DNA of 64,000 nt from Streptomyces ortus (lineage in GTDB: Bacteria; Actinomycetota; Actinomycetes; Streptomycetales; Streptomycetaceae), in NCBI RefSeq assembly GCF_026341275.1, contig NZ_JAIFZO010000002.1, forward strand, positions 7,098,118 to 7,162,117, in the 5' to 3' direction. The notes below the pieces were generated by a model, which saw only the letters and a list, made by a program, of their open reading frames with translations, was not told the DNA's origin and made no database searches. The translations under genes were made by a program, and so were the position numbers. This document shows, in pieces, positions 21,705 to 31,118 of this stretch (position 1 is its first letter; each line of letters opens with the position of its first letter).

Positions 21705-22529
21705 TCAGCGGGCGGAGAAGCCGGCATCCACGGGGATCACCGTTCCGGTGACCTTGAGGGAGTCGTCGCCGGCGAGCCAGATCGCGGCACCGGCGACGTC
21801 GGCCGGGTCGACCAGCGAATCGGTCGCCACCGACTCCAAATAGACGGCTTCCTGCTCCTCGTAGCTGATGCCGAGCGCGTCGGCGACGACCGCGGTCATC
21901 TGGCCGTCCACGGCCGGGTCGTCCCGCACCGGACCCGGGCACAGCGCGTTGACCCGGATGTTGAGCGGCGCGTAGTCCAGCGCGGCTGCCTTGGTCAGGC
22001 CGACCAACCCGTGCTTGGAGGCGACGTATCCGGCGAAGTGGCGGTAGCCGACGAGGCCGGCCGTCGACGCGACGTTGACGATGCTGCCCGACCTCTGGGC
22101 GATCATGACCGGCGCGACAGCCGTGATCAGGTGCCATGGCCCCGAGAGGTTCACATCCAGCACGACCCGCCACTCCTCCTCGGTGAAGTCGTGCGCGGCT
22201 TTCCCCGACGGTGCCCCCACCCCCGCGTTGTTGATCAGGGCGTCGATCCGCCCGAACCGGTCCACCGCGGCCGTGACGGCCGATGTCACGGCGGACCGCG
22301 AGCGCACGTCCGCCGTGGCGACGAGCACGGACGCGCCGTTCTTGCGGCACAGCCGTGCGGTCTGCTCCAACTGGTCCGCGGAACCCAGGGCGTAGGGGAT
22401 CTCCGGAAGGTCACCGGCGATGTCCATGAGAACGACGTCCGCGCCCTCCTCGGCAGCCCGCATCGCGCATGCCCGGCCGATTCCCCTGGCCGCGCCCGTG
22501 ATCACGACCGTCTTGTCATGCAGTCTCAT
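21705..22529 (-). CDS. Short-chain dehydrogenase/reductase
   Basis: 274 aa classical SDR: cofactor motif TGAARGIGRACA, NNAGVG, catalytic Ser in NVASTAG and the YVASK catalytic pair. The nucleotide-binding region carries an insertion (MDIAGDLPEIPYALGSADQL) like that of mycofactocin-coupled SDRs, though no mycofactocin genes are seen here. It overlaps the thioesterase gene by 14 nt and sits between TEII and the Thr-like NRPS, suggesting oxidation of a Thr-derived or PCP-bound intermediate (inference). GGAGG lies 8 nt before the ATG. Confidence 0.88.
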   Translation of the reverse strand: MRLHDKTVVITGAARGIGRACAMRAAEEGADVVLMDIAGDLPEIPYALGSADQLEQTARLCRKNGASVLVATADVRSRSAVTSAVTAAVDRFGRIDALINNAGVGAPSGKAAHDFTEEEWRVVLDVNLSGPWHLITAVAPVMIAQRSGSIVNVASTAGLVGYRHFAGYVASKHGLVGLTKAAALDYAPLNIRVNALCPGPVRDDPAVDGQMTAVVADALGISYEEQEAVYLESVATDSLVDPADVAGAAIWLAGDDSLKVTGTVIPVDAGFSAR

Positions 22530-23277
22530 GGGGGAGCCCTCCGGACTCGACGCGGCCGGCAGCGAGGGTCTTCGAGATCAGTTCGAGCAACGGCACGGGG
22601 TCATCAGCCAGATACATGTGCCCTCCGGGCAAGTCGGCCAGGGAGAAGTGCGCGGCGGTCGTGTCCTGCCACTTGGTCACTTCGTCACGGGTGACGAACG
22701 AGTCGTCCGCGGCGTATACCGCGGTCATGGGGACGTCGAGCGGGGCTCCGCCGCGCGGCCGGTAGCCCTCGTCCATCGCGAAATCCGAACGCAGTGTCGG
22801 TATCAGCAGCTCACGTATCTCCGGTACGTCGAAGGCGGCGTACCGGCGCCCGGTGGTCTTCTCCACGTGTTTGAGGAATTCGTCGTCGGTCATCCCGGAC
22901 ACGTCGCTGACCGGGCCGGCGGACGGCGCGCGCGCCGCGCTGACGAAGAGGTGCACCACCTCGTTGCCCGACTCGGTGATGCGCCGGGTGAGTTCGTAGG
23001 CGAGCGCCGCGCCGAGGAAGCAGTGCCCGAACAGCGCGACGGGGCCCGTGCCCGCCGCCTCCAGCGCGGCGGGGAGCAATCCGTCCGCCGCGGCGTGCAA
23101 GTTCCGGTACGGCTTCTCGTCCAGCTGGCGCTCGCGGCCGGGCAGTTGGAGCGGCGTGGCCACCGCTCCGCTCAGACCCATCCCGTTCCATGGGCGGAAG
23201 AAATTTGCTCCGCCCCCGGCGAACGGAAGGCACAGCAACGGCACCCCGCCGTGCTCCGAAGTCGTCGGCTTGGTCAC
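22516..23277 (-). CDS. Type II thioesterase with Cys nucleophile
   Basis: 253 aa alpha/beta hydrolase of the TEII/GrsT family: PLLCLPFAGGGANFFRPW at the start, ALPGRE-like QLPGRERQLDEKP, and GGHMYL with the catalytic histidine near the end. The nucleophile elbow reads GHCFLG, so Cys86 replaces the usual serine (codon TGC). TEII enzymes normally clear misprimed carriers; a cysteine nucleophile can favour acyl transfer or lactone formation. GTG start with GGAGGA 7 nt upstream. First gene of the minus-strand operon. Confidence 0.9.
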   Translation of the reverse strand: MTKPTTSEHGGVPLLCLPFAGGGANFFRPWNGMGLSGAVATPLQLPGRERQLDEKPYRNLHAAADGLLPAALEAAGTGPVALFGHCFLGAALAYELTRRITESGNEVVHLFVSAARAPSAGPVSDVSGMTDDEFLKHVEKTTGRRYAAFDVPEIRELLIPTLRSDFAMDEGYRPRGGAPLDVPMTAVYAADDSFVTRDEVTKWQDTTAAHFSLADLPGGHMYLADDPVPLLELISKTLAAGRVESGGLPHETA

Positions 23278-23683
23278 TGCATTTCCTCCAAGCGGAAACT
23301 CCCGGACGGCTCGGAGACGCCGTCCGGGACAGGCGGATGGTGAATGTCGAGCCGTGCGAAATGCTGGCTGTTGCGATGGCGTAAAGTCCTTCAGCTAATT
23401 CTTTTCCTGCACGGCGCAAGAATGGTCGCCGCTGTGCTACGGAGTTCAGCAGGGGACGGAACTCTTCCAGCATCTCTCCTCGGGAGACCAGGCCTTGGCG
23501 GGCCACCCGTGTAGAGCTGCATTTCACTGCGCGCTCTCTGTGGTCGCGCCGGTGGGAAGATATTGACTGAACTCGGATTCGAGCAGGCCCATTTACGTGC
23601 CACTGCTCGGCCATGGTGGCACAGAACGTTAGTGGGGGCACAGGTCCGGGCCGACCACTGAGGGCTCAGCGACGCTTCCGACC

Positions 23684-23712
23684 TTGTCGCGCTGGTGGTC
23701 GGGTCCTACGGT
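23684..23712 (+). promoter_or_regulatory. Putative promoter of MbtH gene 1
   Basis: TTGTCG (23684-23689) and TACGGT (23707-23712) are spaced by 17 bp, a good fit for a principal-sigma promoter. The corresponding hexamers TTGTGG and TACGGT occur in the homologous leader of MbtH gene 2. Confidence 0.4.
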
Positions 23713-23746
23713 GGGTCAGCATTCCAGGGCGACTGCGGATGCCGGC

Positions 23747-23764
23747 TGTCCCGTCGGCGGGACA
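23747..23764. promoter_or_regulatory. Cluster palindrome, site 1
   Basis: TGTCCCGTCGGCGGGACA: 7-bp perfect arms around TCGG. It lies 83 bp before the MbtH 1 start and about 35 bp after the putative -10 box. Identical over 18 bp to site 3 and near-identical to sites 2 and 4. Confidence 0.65.
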
Positions 23765-23846
23765 GCGACGATCCGTGAACCCGTGCCCGGCCCTGGCGAT
23801 TCCCGATACCGAGTTACTTCTCGGCGACGGATTAAGGACGGTGTCA

Positions 23847-24062
23847 ATGAGCAAGAACCCTTTTGATGACGAGGACGGCCGTTTCTACGTCGTGGTCAAC
23901 GACGAGGAACAGCACTCCCTGTGGCCGGTGTTTGCCGAAATGCCCGCAGGCTGGCGGGTGGTATTCGGTGAAGCGGCCAGGGCAGAGTGCCTGGAGTACG
24001 TCGAGCAGAATTGGACCGACTTGCGCCCGAGGAGCCTGCGGGAGGCCATGGCGGCGGACTGA
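23847..24062 (+). CDS. MbtH-like protein 1
   Basis: 71 aa NRPS chaperone that binds adenylation domains and supports their folding and activity. It has the full family signature: NDEEQHSLWP, PAGWRVVF and NWTDLRPRSL, with the three invariant tryptophans. The ATG at 23847 has AAGGA 8 nt upstream. It is about 90% identical by eye to the second MbtH protein at 32057. It precedes a dead PCP relic and the terminal NRPS. Confidence 0.95.
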   Translation: MSKNPFDDEDGRFYVVVNDEEQHSLWPVFAEMPAGWRVVFGEAARAECLEYVEQNWTDLRPRSLREAMAAD

Positions 24063-24315
24063 ACGGCCGGTCGGATTCCCCAGAGGAATGGACCACGAGG
24101 TCCGTACCGTCCGCTCTGCGGAACGAGAGTGATCGCCGCCGTAGTGCTCAGTCGAGTCATCGGTCTACGCCAGGCGAACACTCTTTTTGGGAGATGAAGG
24201 TAGTGGGGCGCCTCCCGCGTGAACCGCGAGCAGTTGCCAGGCGGGGCAGGTGGGCACCAGCGGTGAGTTCGCGCAGCGCGATGCGGTTCTCTCCTTCATG
24301 GGTAAAACAAGCAAG

Positions 24316-24534
24316 GGTGCAGAAGTCGGGGATGACCCTTTCTTCGAGTTCGGCGGACATTTCCTGCCCGCCACCCGGCCGATCAGCCACGCCTGCGCGG
24401 AGCTTGGGACAGAGATTCCCGATCCGCAAAATTTTTCGACCTGCCGACAGTGGCCGCGCTCGCCGCGTGGACGGAGGAATCGGCCGCTCCCCGTCGCCCC
24501 CGGCCTGCGCAAGATGATTCGTATGAGGAGTTAA
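24316..24534 (+). pseudogene. Relic of an NRPS C-terminal PCP domain
   Basis: The sequence aligns with the last ~70 codons of the large synthetase ending at 52514: EFGGHFLPATRPISHACAEL against DLGGHSLLATRLISRVRAEM, then the same C-terminal LRKM. The phosphopantetheine serine is replaced (GGHFLP, Ser to Phe) and a frameshift follows near 24430. Bases 24438-24505 are nearly identical to 52430-52497. It shows that a synthetase gene once ended here, directly before the terminal NRPS, as it still does in the right copy. The stretch 24063-24315 holds nothing recognisable. Confidence 0.8.
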
Positions 24535-24540
24535 GAGGAA

Positions 24541-27500
24541 ATGATTCCCCTGTCCTACGCGCAACGCCGTATGTGGGTTCTGCACCGGATGGCCGGCGAG
24601 TCGGAGAACTGGAACATGCCGGCGGCCTTCCGGCTGACCGGATCCCTGGACCAGGCCGCCCTCGCCGCGGCGATCCGCGACGTGGTCGACCGTCATGAGA
24701 TCCTGCGCACCATCTACGTGATGAACGACGACGGTGGGCTCCACCAGCGGATCCTTCCGACAGCGGAGGTGTCGCTGGAGATGCCGGTGGTCGAGTTGGC
24801 GCCCGAGGACGTGTCCGGCGCGGTCGACGAGGCCATGGCGTACCGCTTCGACCTGGCGGCCGAGATCCCGGTGCGGGTGCGCCTGTTCCGCATCTCACCC
24901 CGGGAACACGTCCTGGTCCTGCTCGTGCACCACATCGCTTCGGACGGCTCCTCGTTCGCGCCGCTGGTACGGGACCTGGCCGAGGCGTACACCGCCCGCC
25001 TGGACGGCGGGGCTCCGCAGTGGGTGCCGCTTCCGGTGCAGTACAAGGACTACACGATGTGGCACCGCGAGATGCTCGGCGACGTCGCGGACCCGGACAG
25101 TCTCGCCGCGACGCAGATCGAGTACTGGCACAGGGAGCTGGCCGGGGTGCCGCAGCCACTGAACCTGCCGCTGGACCGCCCGCGGTCCGCGGAAGCGAGT
25201 GAGTGCGGCGCCGTGGTCGACCTTGAGGTGGGGCCGGAGGTGGGGACCGGGCTGCAGAAGCTGGCCGACGAGCGCGGGTCGACCATGTCGATGGTGCTGC
25301 ACGCCGCGCTGTCGGTGCTGCTGTGCAGGATCGGCGGCGGTGAGGACGTGACGATCGGCAGCTCGATCGCCGGGCGGACCGACGAGGCGCTGGCGGATCT
25401 GGTCGGGTTCTTCGTCAACACTCAGGTGCTGCGGGTGGACCTCTCCGGCGACCCGGCGTTCACCGAGCTGCTCGCCCAGGTGAGGGACAAGTCGCTGGCG
25501 GCCTACGAGCACCAGGACGTCCCGTTCGACATGCTGGTCGAGGCGATCAACCCCGAACGCTCCGCCGCGTACCAGCCGCTGTTCCAGGTAATGCTCGGCC
25601 TGCAGAACTATGAGAGGCCGCAGTTCGAACTCCCCGGGCTCACCCTGGAGGTCGAGCAGGCCGCCCAGCCGACCGCCAGGGTCGACCTGTTCTTCAACCT
25701 GGTCGTGGACGACTCGGGGGCGCTGCGGGGCGACCTCTCGTACCCGGTCGACCTGTTTGACCGGGAGACGGTCGAGGCCGTCGCCGCCCGGTTCGTGCGT
25801 GTACTGGAGCAGGTGGTCGCCGATCCGGGCGTGTGCGTCGGAGACGTCGACGTGCTGAGCGCGGGGGAGCGGCAGCGGCTGGTGGTGGAGCTGAACGACA
25901 CCGCCGAGCCGACCCTGGACGACGGACTGGTCGCGGCGGTGCTCAAGCAGGTACAGGCGGCACCGGAGGCGCGCGCCGTCATCGGCGAGGAGGAGTCGCT
26001 CACCTACCGGGAGCTGGACGCGCGGTCGAGCAGGCTGGCGCACTGGCTGGTCGACCGCGGTGTGCGGGCGGAGTCGCGGGTCGCCGTGTGCCTGCCGCGG
26101 ACGGTGAATCTGGTGGTGGCGCTGCTGGCGGTGCTGAAGGCCGGTGGGGCTTCCGTTCCGATCGATCCGGACGACCCGCGTTCGTGGATCGACGACATCC
26201 TTGAGCATGCGGATCCGACGCTCGTCCTCGACGCCGACGCGCTGGCCGGCGCGGACTGTTCGGGGTACCCGGATGCGGCACCGGAGGTGGCCGTCCGCCC
26301 CGAGAACACCCAGTACGTGACCTACATGTCGGGGGCGACGGGGGAGCCGAAGGGGGTGGCGATCCCGCGCGGCGCGGTTGCGAATTCCCTGGCCACGACG
26401 GAGCGTCGGTTCCCGCTGTCGTCCGCGGACCGGATGCTGTTCGGCACAGCCGTGGCGCTCGACATGGCACACATCGAGCTGTACCTCCCGCTCATCGCCG
26501 GCGCGACCATGGTGGTGGCGGGGAAGGACACCGTCACCGACATGCCGACCGTGGCGGAGTTGATGCATCGCCACGGGGTCACCGCGGTGCAAGCCACGCC
26601 CGCCTTCTGGCAACTGCTGTTGATGCACGAACCGCACGTCGCGAACGGTCTGCGGATCATCGTCGGCGGGGAGGTGGTGCCGGCACGGCTTGCCAGGATC
26701 CTGGCGAAGCAGGCCGCCGAAGTGTTCCACATGTATGGCCCGACCGAGACGACGGCGTGGAGCACCGCGGCACGCGTGAAGGTGGGGGCGGGGGTGCCGA
26801 TCGGGTTGCCGGTCGGGAACACCCAGGTGTACGTGCTCGACTCACGGCTGCGCCCGGTTCCCCGCGGGGTGCCGGGCGAGCTGTACCTCGCCGGTGCCGG
26901 GATGGCCCGCGGGTACCGGCGCCGGCCGGAGCTGACCGCGGCGCGGTTCGTGGCGTGCCCGTTCGGCCCCGCCGGCGCGCGGATGTACCGCACTGGGGAC
27001 CTGGTGCGGTGGGGCAGCAACGGGCAGCTGGAGTACATTGAGCGAACCGATCGCCAGGTGCAGATCCGGGGCTTCCGGGTCGAGCTGGGGGGGATCGAGC
27101 ATGTGCTGACCGGGCTTCCCGGCGTGGCGCAGGCGGTGGCTGTGCTGCGTGAGAACGAGGTCAGCGGCAAAGGCATCGTGGCCTATGTGGTGCCCGAGCC
27201 CGATGTCGCAGAGGCTGATGCCGGTGTTCAGACGCTGCTCGCCGAGCTGTCCGAGTACCTGCGTGGGCGCCTGGCGGACCATTTGGTGCCTTCCGCGCTG
27301 GTTCCGCTTCCGGAGATCCCGCTCACCCCGGACGGAAGGCTCGACCACGGAGCACTGCCGTCCGAGGACACGAACACCGCGAACAGCCGAGGGCCGCGCA
27401 ACTCCCACGAAGAGAAGATGTGCGCCCTCTTCAGCGAGCTGCTCGGCCTCGAGAGAGTGGGTATCGACGACGACTTCTTCGAGCTGGGCGGGCACTCGAT

Positions 27501-28362
27501 GCTGGCCACCCGGCTCAGCGCCCGCATCCGCGACGAGTTCGACATCGACATGCCTCTCAGGACGATCATCAAGTACCCGACGGTGGGCGAGTTGGCCGCA
27601 CTGCTGATCGTCGGCACTCCCGGGGAAGTCTCCGACCCGTTCGCTGTCGTGCTGCCGTTGAACAGCGATCCCGGTACCGGCAAGCTCCCGCTGTGGTACT
27701 TCCACGGGGGAGGCGGACTGGGCTGGCCGTTCTTCAGCTTCGCGCTGCACGCGCAGGACCGGCCCAACTACGCCCTGCAGTCCCGCGGCTGGAACGGCGT
27801 GGACAAGCTGACGGGCTCGGTGGAGGAGATGGTTGAGGATTACGTCGACGAGATGGTGAAGATCCAGCCGGAAGGACCCTTCCACCTGATCGGCTGGTCC
27901 TACGGCGGCACAGTCGTGCAGGCCGTCGCGGAGGCGATCGACCGGCGTGGGCGCGAGATCGCTTTCGTGGCCATCCTGGACTCCCAGCCGGCGGGGAGTC
28001 ACTACAAAGAGTACTACAAAGCGATGCATGCCGGGAGGACGTTCTCGGACTACCAGACGGAGATCAAGGATCACCTCGGCCAATACTTCGGCACTGAAAA
28101 CCGGCAACACCTCGTGGACACCCTGGCGAAGATCCTGGCCAACAACACGGCCATCATGTCGAGATTCGAATCGCCGGTATACCGCGGTGATGTGCTGTTC
28201 TTCAACGCGACACTTGAGGAGAACCAGTACGTGCACCTGTGGCGGCCGTACATCCTCGGTCCCATTGAGATACACGATGTGCGTGCTGTGCATCACGAAA
28301 TGCACATGCCCGAACCCGTGGCCCAGATCATGGAGGTCATCAACCGCAAGCTGGCGGCGTGA
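24541..28362 (+). CDS. Terminal NRPS: C - A (Gly-like) - PCP - TE
   Basis: 1273 aa. The C domain has the active motif HHIASDG at 130-136. The A domain has a variant A3 loop YMSGATGEPKG (about 595); pocket read as D-M-I-Q-I-G-M-A-W-K, closest to the glycine code DILQLGLIWK. The PCP motif is FFELGGHSMLA (about 985). The TE (about 1030-1273) has GWSYGG with Ser near 1118 and HHEMHM near the end for the catalytic His. This is the only intact chain-terminating TE module here, so it should release the peptide made by the 35780 and 43561 synthetases even though it lies upstream of them. Its damaged paralogue is at 52520-54640. The start is a good ATG with AGAGGA. Confidence 0.92.
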   Translation: MIPLSYAQRRMWVLHRMAGESENWNMPAAFRLTGSLDQAALAAAIRDVVDRHEILRTIYVMNDDGGLHQRILPTAEVSLEMPVVELAPEDVSGAVDEAMAYRFDLAAEIPVRVRLFRISPREHVLVLLVHHIASDGSSFAPLVRDLAEAYTARLDGGAPQWVPLPVQYKDYTMWHREMLGDVADPDSLAATQIEYWHRELAGVPQPLNLPLDRPRSAEASECGAVVDLEVGPEVGTGLQKLADERGSTMSMVLHAALSVLLCRIGGGEDVTIGSSIAGRTDEALADLVGFFVNTQVLRVDLSGDPAFTELLAQVRDKSLAAYEHQDVPFDMLVEAINPERSAAYQPLFQVMLGLQNYERPQFELPGLTLEVEQAAQPTARVDLFFNLVVDDSGALRGDLSYPVDLFDRETVEAVAARFVRVLEQVVADPGVCVGDVDVLSAGERQRLVVELNDTAEPTLDDGLVAAVLKQVQAAPEARAVIGEEESLTYRELDARSSRLAHWLVDRGVRAESRVAVCLPRTVNLVVALLAVLKAGGASVPIDPDDPRSWIDDILEHADPTLVLDADALAGADCSGYPDAAPEVAVRPENTQYVTYMSGATGEPKGVAIPRGAVANSLATTERRFPLSSADRMLFGTAVALDMAHIELYLPLIAGATMVVAGKDTVTDMPTVAELMHRHGVTAVQATPAFWQLLLMHEPHVANGLRIIVGGEVVPARLARILAKQAAEVFHMYGPTETTAWSTAARVKVGAGVPIGLPVGNTQVYVLDSRLRPVPRGVPGELYLAGAGMARGYRRRPELTAARFVACPFGPAGARMYRTGDLVRWGSNGQLEYIERTDRQVQIRGFRVELGGIEHVLTGLPGVAQAVAVLRENEVSGKGIVAYVVPEPDVAEADAGVQTLLAELSEYLRGRLADHLVPSALVPLPEIPLTPDGRLDHGALPSEDTNTANSRGPRNSHEEKMCALFSELLGLERVGIDDDFFELGGHSMLATRLSARIRDEFDIDMPLRTIIKYPTVGELAALLIVGTPGEVSDPFAVVLPLNSDPGTGKLPLWYFHGGGGLGWPFFSFALHAQDRPNYALQSRGWNGVDKLTGSVEEMVEDYVDEMVKIQPEGPFHLIGWSYGGTVVQAVAEAIDRRGREIAFVAILDSQPAGSHYKEYYKAMHAGRTFSDYQTEIKDHLGQYFGTENRQHLVDTLAKILANNTAIMSRFESPVYRGDVLFFNATLEENQYVHLWRPYILGPIEIHDVRAVHHEMHMPEPVAQIMEVINRKLAA

Positions 28363-28516
28363 CCGGACATCGGTTCCCCCGGAACGGGTTCGACGAACCA
28401 TCACATGGATGATTGGGGTCGGTAGCTGCAGAACTGCACCGGCCCGAGCCCCAGGGGCCCGTGGAGAGCTCCGTAGATCCCGGTTTGGTCGGATGGTCAC
28501 GGGTGGCCGGACGTGA

Positions 28517-28585
28517 GACGAGCACGGCTCTTGTGGATCATGGAGTTCTCTACGCTCCCAGATCAGCAAGGCTGCCGTGCTCGTC
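28517..28585. repeat. 12-bp inverted repeat before the transposase relic
   Basis: GACGAGCACGGC (28517-28528) and its exact reverse complement (28574-28585) enclose 45 bp immediately before and into the start of the ISAs1-type transposase. It may be a structural element of the insertion sequence end. The remaining gap from 28400 shows no gene. Confidence 0.55.
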
Positions 28586-29840
28586 ACTCCGTCCTCTCTC
28601 ATGTCCGTGTCCATCGGGGCGACACCCTCCTCGTCCGTCGTCCCGGCCGGGAAGGTGCCTCCTTCCGGTCTGCTGCGGGCGCCGGCCAGGGTGCCCGATC
28701 CCCGGGATCCACGTGGAGTGCGCTACCGACTGCCCACGCTGCCGGCGATCGGGGTGTGCGCGATGACGGCGGCCGGTCACAACTTCCCGGTCGCGACAGC
28801 CGAGTGAGCCCGCCGCTTTGATCAGGCGATACCGGCCCGGCTGGGCTGTCCTTTCGATCCGTTCGCCGGCAGCTTCCGGGCGCCGGGAGAGCGGACCTTG
28901 CGGGACGTCTTCGCCCGGGTCGGCCCCGGCGCCATCACCTCGGCCGGATTCGCCCGGCTCACCGCTCTGACCCCGGCCATGGTGGGGCCGCTGAGCCCGG
29001 ACGGTATTGCGGAGCGCGAGCAGCGCCGTGCCCACCGGGCCGCCGCACGCGGGCGTGATCAGCGGCGGCGTCGGCGGGCGTTCGCGGTGGACGGCAAGTG
29101 CCTGCGCGGAGCCGTCCGCACTGCTGGCAGCCGGGTGTTCGTGCTGACCGCCGTCCGTCACGATGACGCGCTGACCGCGGCCCTGCGTGAGATCGGCGCG
29201 AAAACGAACGAGATCCCCGAGTTCGCCCCGCTGCTGGACACCATCGACGACCAGGACCTGAACAATGGCGTGGTCACGGTCGACGCCCTGCACGCACGGA
29301 AGGACCATGCCCGCCACCTCGTCGAGGACCGGAAAGCGCACTACCTGCTGTCCGTGAAGAACAACCAGCCCACCCTGGCACGGCAGTTGAAGAAGCTTCC
29401 CTGGGCGCAGGCACCGGTCCTGGACCGCTCCCGTGCTCGCGGACACGGCCGCGAGGAGATCCGGGAGGTGAAAGTGGCGTCCATGGACGGCCTGCTCTTC
29501 CCCCACGCCCGCCAGGTCGTGCGCATCCACCGAGAACGCCGCCGCATCGGCACGAAGAAGTGGACCACCGAGACGGTCCACGCCGTCACCGACCTGCCCG
29601 CCCACCAGGCGTCCGCCGCCGAACTCGCGGCCTGGGCCCGTGGACACTGGATCATCGAGAACACCGTCCACTGGACCAAGGACGTCACCTTCGCCGAGGA
29701 CGCCAGTCAGGTCCGCCGTCACCACACCCCGGCCGTCATGAGCGCCCTGCGCGACCTGGCCCGGGCCACCCTCCACCGCAACGGCTGGACCAACACCGCC
29801 AGCGGCCGACGCGCCCACACCTTCCACAGCCGTCCTGCAC
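28577..29840 (+). pseudogene. ISAs1-family transposase, nonsense-mutated
   Basis: The reading frame encodes an H-repeat/ISAs1 DDE transposase: RVPDPRDPRGVRYRLPTLPA, then FAVDGKCLRGAVR (first catalytic Asp), VVTVDALHARKDHARHLVED, LLSVKNNQPTLARQL and the Glu region ARGHWIIENTVHWTKDVTF. A TGA at 28805-28807 replaces the expected Trp codon (AEW), splitting the gene in the same frame. The 3' end runs into a fragment of another element near 29830. Inactive as it stands. Confidence 0.82.
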
Positions 29841-30130
29841 CTGTGCGAGCACCTTCGGAAGCTGGCTGCCTGGCGCGGCGTAGAAGGTCTTGCCGTGGTC
29901 CGTGGTCCGCGGGCAGTGTGCACATCCTCCTGGCGAGGTCCGGGGCAACCGCATCTCGGCCAGAGCCCGACGCGGCCGGACGATGTCGATCTCCCCTGGC
30001 AGAGGCCGGCGTAGAGGGACCCGTGCCCGCGGCGGTGTTCCGGAGCGAGTGCCAGGTCGACCCGTGTCCACACCGGCCCGTCTGTGCGCAACAGCGCATC
30101 GCACAACTCGAACAACGCGTCGCCCCGCAT
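29840..30130 (-). pseudogene. N-terminal fragment of an IS701-type transposase
   Basis: From the ATG at 30130 the minus strand reads MRGDALFELCDALLRTDGPV and LALAPEHRRGHGSLY, the conserved start of a DDE transposase group common in Streptomyces. Homology then jumps between frames and ends near 29840, where it meets the ISAs1 relic. Only about 90 codons remain. Confidence 0.65.
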
Positions 30131-30240
30131 GGTCAGACACGCGTACTACTCCGTCCGGAAGCACGACACTTCCCTGAACGCATTCTGCAGGACGCTCTGA
30201 TACCTCAAGTTCGAGTCGCGTTCCGCGTGCCCGTCGCTCC

Positions 30241-30700
30241 ACGATGCTGACCGCCGCGCACTGCATCCCCAACGGCGGCTCGGTCACCACCCGCAACGAC
30301 GTCATGGGCTACGTGATCGAGGGACTGCGAGAGAACTGGGATGGCAACGGCTCACTGCGCGGGACCGTGCCATCTCCCAATGATGACGAGTTCCGCGGCG
30401 AACCTCGCCCTGGTGGAGATGCCCGACGGCGAGGACGACACCATTCCCAAGTTCGGTGAGGGCATGTTCTACGGGGTCGGCAATACCGAGGGTCGCCGCA
30501 TTCGCTCACCGTTCAGTAAACCCGCAAAGCCGTTGGACGAGTTCTGTACCGGCGGGGCCAGGACCGCCGAGGTCTACGGCTGGGTAACCAGGGAAACTCG
30601 CGTCAACAAGTTCATCAACGACAACATCTTCGGCACCCTTGCCATGGTGCGAGGCGTCAATACGGCCACCAATCGGGGGCAGTGCCCCCGGAGCCGGTAT
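30241..30700 (+). pseudogene. Relic of a trypsin-like serine protease
   Basis: MLTAAHCIPNGG carries the catalytic-His motif of S1 peptidases; after a frame change near 30400, LALVEMPDGEDD carries the likely catalytic Asp region. No GDSGG serine motif follows and no signal peptide precedes. It looks like a broken fragment stranded among transposase relics. Moderate confidence because the similarity rests on short motifs. Confidence 0.45.
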
Positions 30701-30761
30701 TGCCAGCCTGAACCTGACGTCGATGTGAGGTATGAGCGGGAAGGGAGTGACCTGCTGCGTC

Positions 30762-31118
30762 ATGCGCATCGGACAGCTCGCCAGGCGGTCAGGGGTCGGC
30801 GTGCGGGCCCTGCGCCACTACGAGGAGCAGCGGCTCCTGGAATCGACGCGGACGCCTGGTGGGCAGCGTGACTGTCCCGGCGAAGTCCTGGAGCGGGTCC
30901 AGCTCATCCAGGATCTCTTCGCGGCCGGCCTCTCCAGCCGTACCGTCGTCGAACTCCTGCCGTGCGTGAGCACCGGCGTCGCGACCCCCGCCATGCTCGA
31001 CCAGCTCGTCGTCGAGCGCGACCGCATCGCCGCACGCGTCCAGGACCTGACCCGGGCCAGGACCGAACCCGGCCGCGTGATCGAGAACGTGACCGCGGCG
31101 AACGTGGCGCAGGGCTGA
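30762..31118 (+). CDS. MerR-family transcriptional regulator
   Basis: 118 aa. The N-terminal winged helix reads MRIGQLARRSGVGVRALRHY with EEQRLLESTRTPGGQRDC, typical of MerR; a coiled-coil segment follows (LVVERDRIAARVQDLTRART). No metal-binding cysteines are evident, so a small-molecule effector is likelier. The ATG at 30762 matches the conserved MerR start; an ATG at 30732 would add 10 residues. It sits alone in a decayed region and its target is unknown. Confidence 0.75.
   Translation: MRIGQLARRSGVGVRALRHYEEQRLLESTRTPGGQRDCPGEVLERVQLIQDLFAAGLSSRTVVELLPCVSTGVATPAMLDQLVVERDRIAARVQDLTRARTEPGRVIENVTAANVAQG

Larger units (their letters stand above)
23278..23846. other. Divergent intergenic region between TEII and MbtH
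   Basis: 569 bp with no supported gene. It contains a 10-bp hairpin (23301-23310 with 23319-23328) in the leader of the minus-strand TEII operon, 24 bp from its start. From about 23600 rightward the sequence is similar to the leader of the second MbtH gene near 31800, and it includes the promoter and palindrome listed separately. Confidence 0.6.
24316..28399. repeat. Left copy of duplicated terminal-module segment
   Basis: Homologous to 52290-54676: PCP end, complete C-A-PCP-TE gene, and a 13-bp palindrome GGTTCGACGAACC just after the stop codon (28387-28399). In this copy the PCP is dead and the terminal NRPS is intact. Confidence 0.8.
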
